A stretch of 64,000 nucleotides of DNA from Stieleria marina (GTDB lineage: Bacteria > Planctomycetota > Planctomycetia > Pirellulales > Pirellulaceae). The notes under the pieces are model-generated. The model was not told the origin of the DNA and searched no databases. It saw only the letters and a program-made list of their open reading frames with translations. The first letter of the stretch is position 1, and every line of letters starts with the position of its first letter. Shown one piece after another: positions 1-8,110 of this stretch. The translations under genes were made by a program, and so were the position numbers. The stretch lies in the NCBI GenBank assembly GCA_007741555.1, contig CP036526.1, positions 186,001 to 250,000 on the forward strand. Direction: 5' to 3'.

Positions 1-97
1 TCCGTTTTCCTCCCAGGTCTTCGATTCAGGCGGCTTCACGCCATTAACACGCCAAATCTTTGGCCGAGGACTGCAAATTTCCAGCCCTTTGGATTTT

Positions 98-112
98 TGG
101 CACAGCAATCGC
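98..112 (+). promoter_or_regulatory. sigma-54-like -24/-12 promoter before the DUF1328 gene
   Basis: The sequence shows a TGGCAC -24 block with GG at 99-100, exactly ten bases, then GC at 111-112 in a TCGC -12 block. The consensus -12 is TTGC, so there is one mismatch. It lies about 80 bases before the small DUF1328 gene on the same strand. A better match to the same consensus precedes the Hsp20 genes in this window, so a shared RpoN stress regulon is a reasonable inference. Confidence 0.4.
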
Positions 113-190
113 TTCTACCTAACCAATCGACTCACGTGTTCGGTGGTGTTCACTGTCGCGTGATTAACCTTGTAACTTTCGGAGATTGCT

Positions 191-358
191 ATGTTGGGCT
201 GGGCTTTAACTTTCTTGATTATCGCGTTGATCGCCGGCGTGTTGGGATTCGGTGTTATCGCAGGCACGGCCGCCAGCATCGCGAAGATTCTCTTTGTTGT
301 GTTCCTAGTGCTCTTCGTCATCGGCTTGGTTCTCGGACGCCGTGGCCCTGCTGCGTAG
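191..358 (+). CDS. small DUF1328 (YtjA-like) membrane protein
   Basis: Encodes 55 residues starting [16 protein letters not shown] and ending [10 protein letters not shown]. It is almost wholly two hydrophobic segments (about residues 4-24 and 29-48) with a glycine-rich turn and an Arg-Arg C-terminus, the usual size and pattern of DUF1328/YtjA proteins. A GGAG Shine-Dalgarno at 180-183 sits seven bases before the ATG and fixes the start. Function is unknown; the family is of inner-membrane proteins. A sigma-54-like promoter lies upstream and a hairpin at 387-424 follows. A longer open frame overlapping it from 97 is a shadow with poor protein composition. Confidence 0.8.
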   Translation: MLGWALTFLIIALIAGVLGFGVIAGTAASIAKILFVVFLVLFVIGLVLGRRGPAA

Positions 359-386
359 TATCAGCAGTTGATCTAGCAAAGCGAAT

Positions 387-424
387 CGTTCTGTTAGCAC
401 ACAAAGAAACGTGCTAGCAGAACG
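387..424. terminator. hairpin between convergent genes
   Basis: A 14-base arm at 387-400 pairs with 411-424 (one mismatched pair) around a ten-base loop. It lies between the plus-strand DUF1328 gene and the end of the minus-strand sulfatase at 677, so it could serve both directions. There is no U-tract, so intrinsic termination is unproven. The rest of 425-676 shows no gene. Confidence 0.45.
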
Positions 425-676
425 CTTGAATTCATCAGCATGGCAGCGAGCCGTGTGTCGAAGCCGCTTCGATACCGGCGGCTGTAACGAGGTCGCTGGG
501 TCTCACATTGATGGGCGTGTCGCTTCAACTCTTGCGTATAGTTGAGAGCCGCAACTGTATTCAGTACGGGTGCTTCGTGGGGGGCGGCGTTACTGGTTCG
601 CTGATAATCGAGGGCTAGGTGTCTTTGCCGTCGATCGTTCTGTCCGTCCTTCTTGTTGGGCAGGCGAACTGGCTCA

Positions 677-2881
677 TCAGCCCTCGATGATGGAGGCTGC
701 GTCTAGTTTCTTCTCGGCGCTATCCGCGAAAATTTCCGCGTCAAACTGAATATCGTCGACGGTGATGTGTCCCCAGCTGCCAGTTGCGTGGTCGACGACT
801 TTGATGAACATTTTTTTGCCAGTGTAGGGAGTGAGATCCCAGCTGGTTTTCTGCATGATTTGGCTGTTAATGCCTCGTGCGAATTGCACCTCCTTGCCGT
901 CGGCTGTGCACAGGGCGACGTACACGTCTTTGCCATTGCCTCCGCCGACGCGGAATGTCATGTCGCCGGCTTTGGGAACGAACATTGGCGACACAATCAC
1001 GCCGGTCTGGCTGTCATTCCCTTTCTCGGCATCTGCTGATGACTCGAGTGTGGACAGGTAGTGCTTGCCCTGTTTGTTGTACTCACCACCCCTGAAAAAT
1101 TCGGTGCGACTGCCGATTGGATGAGCGAACTTGCCTTCGATGATTTTCCATGGCGATAGTTTTCCGGACTCGAAGTCAAACGATGCACTCCGGGTGCTCG
1201 GCGCGGCTGCCGTTTTTGGCGCAGGGTTGCTTTTGCGGTTTCGTTTTCTGTTTTGGGGCGATGCGTTCCGGTTCTGTTTCGTCGAGTAGCCTGCGAGCAG
1301 TTTGCTCAATTCCTGGACGATTTCGGGATAGGAATCGTACAAGTTGGTGGTCTGGGTCACGTCTGCTTCCAGATCGTACAACTGTGCGGGCGGCGCGCTT
1401 GGCTGGATTTTTCCATTGACGATGTCGCTGTTGACGCTGCCGACAAAGCCGGCGGCTGTTGGTCCGGCGAAGGTGTGATCGCCCGGCTTGCGTCCGCCGA
1501 ATCCGCCGCTGCCTTGTCGCGGAATGTACATCCACTTTCCTTTGCGGACTGACAGATGAGTTTCTCTGTGGGGGACAAGGACTAGATGATCGCGAATTGG
1601 CTGCTCTGGGTCGCCGACAATCGCGGGAAGCACATTGACGCTGTCTGCTTGCTGAGTCTTGTCCAGTTGTTGCTTGGTCAGTGCCGCAAAGGTCGCCAGC
1701 ATATCGACGTTTCCAATCAACTGATTCGATGTCGTCCCGGCTTTCACTTTACCGGGCCAGCGTACGATGAACGGTACACGATGACCACCTTCCCAGACGC
1801 CGAATTTGAATCCAAGCAGTTTGCCGTTTTGTCGATGCCCGGCGTCAAATGCTGCCTGTCCGCCGCGGTTGAACATGCCGCCGTTGTCACTGGTAAAGAT
1901 CACTAACGTGTCGTTACTCAGTCCGTTGTCTTCCAAGCACGTCGTGATTTCCCCGACGATCCAATCGAGTTCGTGGATGTAGTCGCCATACAACCCGCAC
2001 TGACTGGTTCCTTGAAAACGCTTGGCAGGTGTGAACGGGTGGTGAATGTTGGTGGTGGCAAGATATAGAAAGAACGGTTTGTCCTTGCGTTCGGTAATCC
2101 ACTCGACGGACTTCTCCGCGAACTTCGTCCCGACTTGGTAGTCGTTGTACAGTTTGTGAGCTTCAATGGCTCCGCCGAATTGATTGGCAGTGCGCTGCGC
2201 GGCTTCGGGCGGGATCTTGGTGATCGGCGTGACGCCTTTTGCATTTCTGCCAAGAAGAGTCAACGGATCGTCAGGGTTGCTGCCGACGATGCGATCGTTT
2301 TCCACGAAGACATACGGGGGCGCGCTGTTCACAACTGGCACGCCAAGGTAATAGTCAAAGCCAAGATCCTGTGGTCCGGGGCGGAGCGGTTCAGTCCAGT
2401 TGTTCTTGCCTGTTCCGAATCCCAGATGCCATTTGCCCAGCGCTGCGGTTTCGTAGCCACTGTTTTTAAAGACGTCTGCGATCGTGGTTTTGTCGGTATC
2501 GATCAGCAGCGGTGAACTTACTGGCGCCGGCCCCCAAACGCCCTTGCCTCCTTTAGCTCGTGACGGATACTGCCCTGTCAGCAGCGCATAGCGAGACGGC
2601 GTGCAGACGGCAGATGCGGAGTGCGCGTCGGTGAACCGGCGTCCTTGTGCAGCAAGCCTGTCGATATTGGGCGTTTGCACTTTGGTTGCGCCATAGCAAC
2701 CAAGGTCGCCGTAGCCCAGGTCGTCGGCAAAGATCAGCACGACGTTTGGTGGTTTGTCGGCTGCGTTTATTTGCTGCAGCGGTCCCAAGATCAACGCGAC
2801 CAAGCAGACAAGAGGGGCCACAGTTCGCCGTGACAAAATGGCGTTGCAATCTTGGAAACGTCGGAGGGTTTGATTTTTCAT
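677..2881 (-). CDS. secreted sulfatase with C-terminal beta-sandwich-like domain
   Basis: Formylglycine-dependent S1-type sulfatase, probably removing sulfate esters from a polysaccharide outside the cytoplasm. The 734-residue product opens with a signal peptide ending about residue 41. Metal-ligand Asp-Asp is at 53-54, and the maturation motif CTPSRYALLTG is at 93-103, where Cys93 would become formylglycine. The catalytic domain runs to about residue 540. After a basic, low-complexity linker comes a 140-residue segment starting near FDFESGKLSPW, which looks like a lectin or CBM-type beta-sandwich often fused to planctomycete hydrolases. It is the last gene of the minus-strand cluster, 84 bases after another sulfatase. 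Exact S1 subfamily and substrate cannot be read from sequence alone. Confidence 0.9.
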   Translation of the reverse strand: MKNQTLRRFQDCNAILSRRTVAPLVCLVALILGPLQQINAADKPPNVVLIFADDLGYGDLGCYGATKVQTPNIDRLAAQGRRFTDAHSASAVCTPSRYALLTGQYPSRAKGGKGVWGPAPVSSPLLIDTDKTTIADVFKNSGYETAALGKWHLGFGTGKNNWTEPLRPGPQDLGFDYYLGVPVVNSAPPYVFVENDRIVGSNPDDPLTLLGRNAKGVTPITKIPPEAAQRTANQFGGAIEAHKLYNDYQVGTKFAEKSVEWITERKDKPFFLYLATTNIHHPFTPAKRFQGTSQCGLYGDYIHELDWIVGEITTCLEDNGLSNDTLVIFTSDNGGMFNRGGQAAFDAGHRQNGKLLGFKFGVWEGGHRVPFIVRWPGKVKAGTTSNQLIGNVDMLATFAALTKQQLDKTQQADSVNVLPAIVGDPEQPIRDHLVLVPHRETHLSVRKGKWMYIPRQGSGGFGGRKPGDHTFAGPTAAGFVGSVNSDIVNGKIQPSAPPAQLYDLEADVTQTTNLYDSYPEIVQELSKLLAGYSTKQNRNASPQNRKRNRKSNPAPKTAAAPSTRSASFDFESGKLSPWKIIEGKFAHPIGSRTEFFRGGEYNKQGKHYLSTLESSADAEKGNDSQTGVIVSPMFVPKAGDMTFRVGGGNGKDVYVALCTADGKEVQFARGINSQIMQKTSWDLTPYTGKKMFIKVVDHATGSWGHITVDDIQFDAEIFADSAEKKLDAASIIEG

Positions 2882-2965
2882 TTTCGCATTCTTGAATGGA
2901 GCGTCGTGCGTGGGACCGGTTGTTACGGAGCGTGAGTGTCACTGGCTGGCTGCTAGAGACTGGTC

Positions 2966-4438
2966 CTACTGTCTGTGTTTCTTTAGTTGCTTCCGATTTG
3001 GATGTCTCTTCTGTCGTTCCAATTCGATTTCCTTGACGGTGGTCGGATCGGCTGTGCCCCAGTCTTTTTCGTGGCTAATCACTGGACCGCTGGGAAACAG
3101 TGTGCCGGTCGGACGCTGTGACGATCCACGCTGCATGAATTCGCCAAGCTCAGGTCGAATCGATTCGGCAAGCCCCATCATCTGCTGCACAACGATCGGG
3201 TTGTCAGCCGCCACGTTCGTGCTTTCGGATTCGTCTGCGTCCAAGTTGTACAGGACCGGATCTTGAAGACTGGCGAAGGCTTTGTTCTTGTCCCAGAACG
3301 GAAGTTGCTCTTTGCTGCGTGGAAGATGGAGTTTCCACTGACCGCATCGGATCGCTTGGAGGTTTTCGCAGTTGTAGTAGTAGAACGGCTCGGCAGCCTG
3401 CCGTTTCAACGGTTTTCCTGCCATGAGCGGCAACAGATTCTCGCCGTCGTACACGCGGTCTTTCGGAAGGGGGATTCCAATGGCTGCAGACAGCGTCGGG
3501 AAAAGGTCCATGGCGTTAATGGCCGTGTTGGAGACGGATGGACTTTTGATCCGCGCGGGCCAATGGACGATGAATGGGACGCGATGGCCTCCTTCGAGGG
3601 TGACGTATTTTGTTCCGCGATACGGCTTGGCGTACACGTTGGCGGTCGGCCCGTTGTCAGACGTGAAAATGACGACGGTGTTGTCGGCAACGCCAGCATC
3701 GTTCAAGGCCGTCATCATCTTGCCGACGCTCCAGTCGAGTTCCTGCATCACATCGCCCCGGACACCGTCCTGCGATGTTCCCTTGAATTTCTTGCTGGCC
3801 TTATAGGGCGTGTGCGGATAGTTGTGGGCGTAGTACAAAAAGAACGGCTTGTCGGTTTTGGCAGAGTCGCGAATGATCGACGTGACGCGCTGGGTATAAA
3901 GCGGTGTCAGTCGTTCAAGTGGCGTCTTTGTAAAGACAACTTCATCGTCGTCGAAGAACTGCGGCGAATGAGAATAATTGCGGGGCATGCCGTAGTAGTG
4001 CTGGAATCCCTGTTTCCGCGGTAGAAATTCCGGCTCCGTTCCGAGGTGCCATTTGCCGACCATGTGCGTTGCGTATCCCGCTTGCTTGAACCGCTCGGCA
4101 ATCGTGATCTCATCAGGGTGCAGTCCGAGGAACCAATGGGCAGTCCGGTTCGGGTTAATTCCCATGTACAGCCCGGCGCGCTGCGGATAGGCGCCCGTCA
4201 AGAACGCCGCGCGTGATGGCGAACAAATCGAAGCCGCCGTATGAAAATGAGTGAACCGGACGCCTTCGGTAGCAAGCTGATCAATGTGAGGCGTCTTCAC
4301 CTTGCGGGCGCCATAGCAGCCGATGTCAGAGTATCCCAGATCGTCGCACAACATGAAAATGACGTTGGGCTGTTCGGCGGCGTTCGTGTAGGAACAAGCG
4401 ACCAGGAATAGACTGACGGCAGCGAGACGAAATTTCAT
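2966..4438 (-). CDS. secreted S1-type sulfatase
   Basis: A 490-residue sulfatase. I place the start at 4438 (MKFRLAAVSLFLVACSYTNA) because a clean signal peptide begins there; 23 upstream in-frame codons lack that character. Asp-Asp is at 32-33 and the formylglycine motif CSPSRAAFLTG begins at Cys72. Conserved features such as KWHLG and FTSDNG are present, so it looks active once matured by a formylglycine-generating enzyme, which is not encoded in this window. It lies between a sulfatase and a Gfo/Idh/MocA oxidoreductase on the same strand. Substrate is inferred to be a sulfated fucose-containing glycan from the neighbouring GH29. Confidence 0.9.
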   Translation of the reverse strand: MKFRLAAVSLFLVACSYTNAAEQPNVIFMLCDDLGYSDIGCYGARKVKTPHIDQLATEGVRFTHFHTAASICSPSRAAFLTGAYPQRAGLYMGINPNRTAHWFLGLHPDEITIAERFKQAGYATHMVGKWHLGTEPEFLPRKQGFQHYYGMPRNYSHSPQFFDDDEVVFTKTPLERLTPLYTQRVTSIIRDSAKTDKPFFLYYAHNYPHTPYKASKKFKGTSQDGVRGDVMQELDWSVGKMMTALNDAGVADNTVVIFTSDNGPTANVYAKPYRGTKYVTLEGGHRVPFIVHWPARIKSPSVSNTAINAMDLFPTLSAAIGIPLPKDRVYDGENLLPLMAGKPLKRQAAEPFYYYNCENLQAIRCGQWKLHLPRSKEQLPFWDKNKAFASLQDPVLYNLDADESESTNVAADNPIVVQQMMGLAESIRPELGEFMQRGSSQRPTGTLFPSGPVISHEKDWGTADPTTVKEIELERQKRHPNRKQLKKHRQ

Positions 4439-4552
4439 ATTGCGAGTGCTGATCGATCGTAGGCGGAGCGTAAAACGAAGAGTGGCCGTCTGACAGGCTG
4501 AAACCAATCCCTTAGATTCCGACCGCGGAACGTTCGACCACGATTTATCGCG

Positions 4553-5929
4553 TTATGCCAGACGATATGGCGCGCGATACTCTTTGGTCAGCCACTTGGC
4601 AGCATCGACGTCACCTTCGATCGTTTCCGATTTTGGGTTCCAGCTGATCTTCTTGCCGCTCCGCACTGCGATGTTGCCAAGGTGACAAACGGTTGCACTG
4701 CGGTGCCCGATGCTGATGTCGGCAGCGGGTGTCGCTCGGGTCTTTACACAATGGATGAAATCGCCGACGTGAGCGATGTTTGCAAACCGCTTCTCTTCTT
4801 TGGGGACGGTGACGATTGCACCATCGTGGACCAGAGGCGCAGGGACTTCCAGAGATTTCAGTACGTCGGGCGAACTTGCCACAATGCCACCTCGCGTGAC
4901 AAAAACGGTTCCCTTTTCGCAGATGAACTCGGTTCCCTGTTTGTTGCTTTTGATACCGGGTGTTTGACGGCAGTTCATGACGACACCATTTGCGTACGTG
5001 TACTTCATCGAAGTGCTGTCTGGCGTTTCGTACCAGCCCTGGGGGTGAAAGACGCCAGACCCTTCGACGCTGACCGGCCCACTGTTGTCCATGCCCAGTC
5101 CCCACTGCGCAATGTCCAAGTGGTGGGCACCAAAGTTCGTTTGCTGGCCGCCGCTGTAGTCCCAGAAGAATCGGAACAAGTAGTGAACACGATTCTTGTT
5201 GTAGGGCCGCACGGGGGCAGGCCCGAGCCAGCGGTCAAAGTCAAAGCCAGCAGGGGGAGCGCTGTCCGGAGCTGGCTTCTTTGCGCGATCGATCCAGTTG
5301 GGGCCTGGAAGAGTCACGTTGACTTCTTTGACTTTCCCGAGTGCTCCTGACTGGACTAAGCTGGTGACGTATTTGAACTCCAGTCCGCTGCGCTGCATGG
5401 TTCCTGTTTGGACCACGCGTTGGTGTTTTCGCGCGGCATTGACCATCGGCTTTCCTTCGCCGATGACAAGTGTAAGTGGCTTTTCGCAGTAAACGTCTTT
5501 GCCAGCTTTGCACGCTTCGATAGTCATCAGCGCGTGCCATTGATCGGGGACCGTCACGACGACGGCATCGAGATCTTTGGAGTCCAGAAGGCGTCGGTAG
5601 TCATCCGTTGACGTGACGGATCGATTGTCTTCCTTCTTGATGAACGCTGCCGTTTCGGCCAGATAGTTGGCATCGAGGTCACAGATCGCTTCGATGTTCT
5701 TGAGGAAATATTTGGAGTTGTTGCGAGGCCCGCCTTGGTTGCCAACTCCAATCATGCCCACACGAACTCGCTCGCTCGGTGACTCGGCGGCAAACGTCGC
5801 TCGATAGCTGGTCGCGGAAATACTAGAGAACAGTCCGGCGAATGCGGATCTCTTTAAGAACGATCGGCGTGTTTGATTTGACATGTTTAGTGGTGTCCGT
5901 GACTTTTCAATTGGTTGAATCGATGCCAT
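4553..5929 (-). CDS. Tat-exported Gfo/Idh/MocA family oxidoreductase
   Basis: NAD(P)-dependent sugar or sugar-acid oxidoreductase family. Start chosen at 5929 because GAGG lies eight bases upstream; an internal ATG at 5884 would also keep the signal. Residues 21-27 read RRSFLKR, a twin-arginine motif followed by a hydrophobic stretch, so export in folded, cofactor-bound form is expected. The Rossmann glycine motif GVGNQGG is near 61-67 and the family EKP motif is near 149-151. The C-terminal half matches the family's alpha/beta dimerisation domain. Such exported members are common in planctomycetes and often sit beside sulfatases; some members of the superfamily are glycosidases, so redox chemistry is not certain. 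Confidence 0.85.
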   Translation of the reverse strand: MASIQPIEKSRTPLNMSNQTRRSFLKRSAFAGLFSSISATSYRATFAAESPSERVRVGMIGVGNQGGPRNNSKYFLKNIEAICDLDANYLAETAAFIKKEDNRSVTSTDDYRRLLDSKDLDAVVVTVPDQWHALMTIEACKAGKDVYCEKPLTLVIGEGKPMVNAARKHQRVVQTGTMQRSGLEFKYVTSLVQSGALGKVKEVNVTLPGPNWIDRAKKPAPDSAPPAGFDFDRWLGPAPVRPYNKNRVHYLFRFFWDYSGGQQTNFGAHHLDIAQWGLGMDNSGPVSVEGSGVFHPQGWYETPDSTSMKYTYANGVVMNCRQTPGIKSNKQGTEFICEKGTVFVTRGGIVASSPDVLKSLEVPAPLVHDGAIVTVPKEEKRFANIAHVGDFIHCVKTRATPAADISIGHRSATVCHLGNIAVRSGKKISWNPKSETIEGDVDAAKWLTKEYRAPYRLA

Positions 5930-6079
5930 ATATTCTACCTCGTTTGTTTGCCCTTGCCTCCATCGTTGGCAGTGGAGACTTTTGATGCAAACGGCAAACA
6001 CCGAATCGTTGTTTCGTGCCGATGAACTGCTTGCGTTCTTTGTTCTACAGTCGCCGAGCAACGCACTGTGCAAACCAAG

Positions 6080-7894
6080 CTAATTGAGGCTTCTGACGAC
6101 GACGTAATAGGCCCCCAGTTCACCTTCTTTGATCTCGAAAAACGGAGCAAGCTGATACGATCCTTTAGTCAGCTCCGTGACAAAGGTCACTTCTTGGGCG
6201 TCCTGCTCGACAGGTTTTCGCTGGAGATCTTTCCCGTCGATCCGTAGCACGCCGTGGGTGGCGCCGATTGCGTTTCCGACGACCGAGCGGAACGTTGGCG
6301 AAGGCCCTGGAACGCTAGCTCCCGCCGGCAGGTCCGCATTGATCGCAGCTCCCGACTCGGTCGGCCAGCGGCGGAGGGAGACTTGATACTTGCCGTCTCG
6401 CACTACCTTGACCGCCCAGTGGCCGACGTGAGTCAGCTTCTTGGAATCTTTCTGCTTTCGGTCGGCCGCGCGAATGGAACCCTGATGCCACGGAGGATAG
6501 ACCTTTTGGATCCAGTCGTGAGCGGTCAGGCTAACAACCGGATGTTCGGGGTGGCCAAGGTAGATTTCCGTGGTCTGTGAGAAAGTAGGCTTCAACTCGG
6601 CCCACCACTGCTCGTAGAACTCACGCATTTTGGCGACGATTTCTGGATGCTTTTTGGCAATGTTTTTCTTTTGTCCCGGATCGGTCGCTATATCGTAAAG
6701 CTCTTTGCGATTGACGAGCCGATACTTCTGAAACATCACTGACGAACTACGCCACTTGATCGGATCACGAACGCGCTGAGAGTCACTGATGACGAAACGT
6801 TCGGGCCAGTCGATATCGTCGGCAGTTGGATCTAGCAAACTGGCGATCGACACGCCATCAAATTTCACGCCCTTGGTTTTTTTTACGCCTGTCATTTCAA
6901 GCAATGTCGGAACGATATCGACAGCGTGTGTTAGCTCGTTGACGTCATGCTGTTGCGTCAAACCACCTGCCGGCCAGTGCAAAAAGAACGGGACTCGGTG
7001 GCCGCCTTCATAGGGACTTCCTTTTCCAGCCTTCATTCCGGCGTTGTAGACCTTTGCGCCGCTGGCCGTGCCGTTGTCGGTCGTGAAAATGAAAATCGTA
7101 TCATCCGCAATTCCGAGATCTTCGATCAACTGGCGGGTCTTGCCGACGTTGTCGTCGATATTGGTAATCATGCCGTAGAACGCGGCGATGTTCTCGGACT
7201 GCCCGTCATACATCGCCATGTATTTGGGCGGGCAGTGCAGGGGTTTGTGGGGGGCGTTGGTTGTAATGTAGGCAAAGAATGGCTTCTTCTGCTTTGCACA
7301 CTTGCTGATGAAGTTGTTGGCTTGAGCGAAAAAAACGTCCGTGCAAAATCCTTTCGCGGGAACGATTTCGCCGTTGTGGAAATACGAACCGTCAAAGTAG
7401 GCGTTGTTCCAAACGTCCGGAGTCTGGCCGATACCGCCCCCGCCATGCCGATAGACTTCCGTAAAGCCACGATCTTCCGGACGATACGGATAGTTGTCGC
7501 CGAGATGCCATTTTCCGAACATGCCCGTTTCGTAGCCTGCGTCGGCGAACATTTGACCGACCGTCACCTCGTTTTCACGCAACATCGAACGACCCATGAT
7601 GGTGTGCCACACTCCCGTCCGATTCGTCCAGTGGCCGGTTAGGAGCGAGCAACGCGTGGGAGAACAGGTTGGCGCAACGTGGTAGTCACTCAGCCCAGTG
7701 CTCTCCGACGCCAACCGATCAATGTGGGGCGTCTTGATGATTGGATTTCCGGTGCATCCGAGGTCGCCGTAGCCTTGGTCGTCGCTAATGACGAAGACAA
7801 TGTTGGTAGGCTCTGCTGCCCCGAGCGACGTGACAAAAGCCGAGAAAACGAAGAGTCCAGCTATGAGCAGGACGACGCGAAGGTTGGTAGTCAT
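6080..7894 (-). CDS. secreted sulfatase, 604-residue type with C-terminal extension
   Basis: Sulfatase of 604 residues when started at 7894 (MTTNLRVVLLIAGLFVFSAF), where a signal peptide begins; 36 further upstream codons look non-coding. Formylglycine motif CSPTRCSLLTG starts at Cys77. The catalytic domain is followed by about 170 residues with VVSLTAHDW, GHWAVKVVRDG and RRWPTESG, a beta-rich tail. The plus-strand sulfatase at 58069-59883 has exactly the same length and the same tail landmarks ([27 protein letters not shown]), so the two are paralogues serving the left and right fucose-related clusters. Substrate unknown. Confidence 0.9.
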   Translation of the reverse strand: MTTNLRVVLLIAGLFVFSAFVTSLGAAEPTNIVFVISDDQGYGDLGCTGNPIIKTPHIDRLASESTGLSDYHVAPTCSPTRCSLLTGHWTNRTGVWHTIMGRSMLRENEVTVGQMFADAGYETGMFGKWHLGDNYPYRPEDRGFTEVYRHGGGGIGQTPDVWNNAYFDGSYFHNGEIVPAKGFCTDVFFAQANNFISKCAKQKKPFFAYITTNAPHKPLHCPPKYMAMYDGQSENIAAFYGMITNIDDNVGKTRQLIEDLGIADDTIFIFTTDNGTASGAKVYNAGMKAGKGSPYEGGHRVPFFLHWPAGGLTQQHDVNELTHAVDIVPTLLEMTGVKKTKGVKFDGVSIASLLDPTADDIDWPERFVISDSQRVRDPIKWRSSSVMFQKYRLVNRKELYDIATDPGQKKNIAKKHPEIVAKMREFYEQWWAELKPTFSQTTEIYLGHPEHPVVSLTAHDWIQKVYPPWHQGSIRAADRKQKDSKKLTHVGHWAVKVVRDGKYQVSLRRWPTESGAAINADLPAGASVPGPSPTFRSVVGNAIGATHGVLRIDGKDLQRKPVEQDAQEVTFVTELTKGSYQLAPFFEIKEGELGAYYVVVRSLN

Positions 7895-8110
7895 GAGCTG
7901 TCGTGATCCAATAGGGCAGGGGATAGGAAAGTGTTTTGTCGCAAGGCACGCAATACGCAACGGCTCGCAATACTCATCGACTCTGGTGCGCCGGATCGCC
8001 AACAGGAGTCACGGTCGCGCATCAGGCGTTCGGGGCTGCGAACAGTTTACTAGCTATCAGCAAGAAACGCACAGCCAGGACACTGGTTGCCGCAACGAGA
8101 CGGCTTGCTC

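Noticed and set aside
97-417. 106-codon plus-strand open frame at the window start
   Set aside because: It overlaps the DUF1328 gene in another frame, is rich in Arg, Cys and His, and has no ribosome site.
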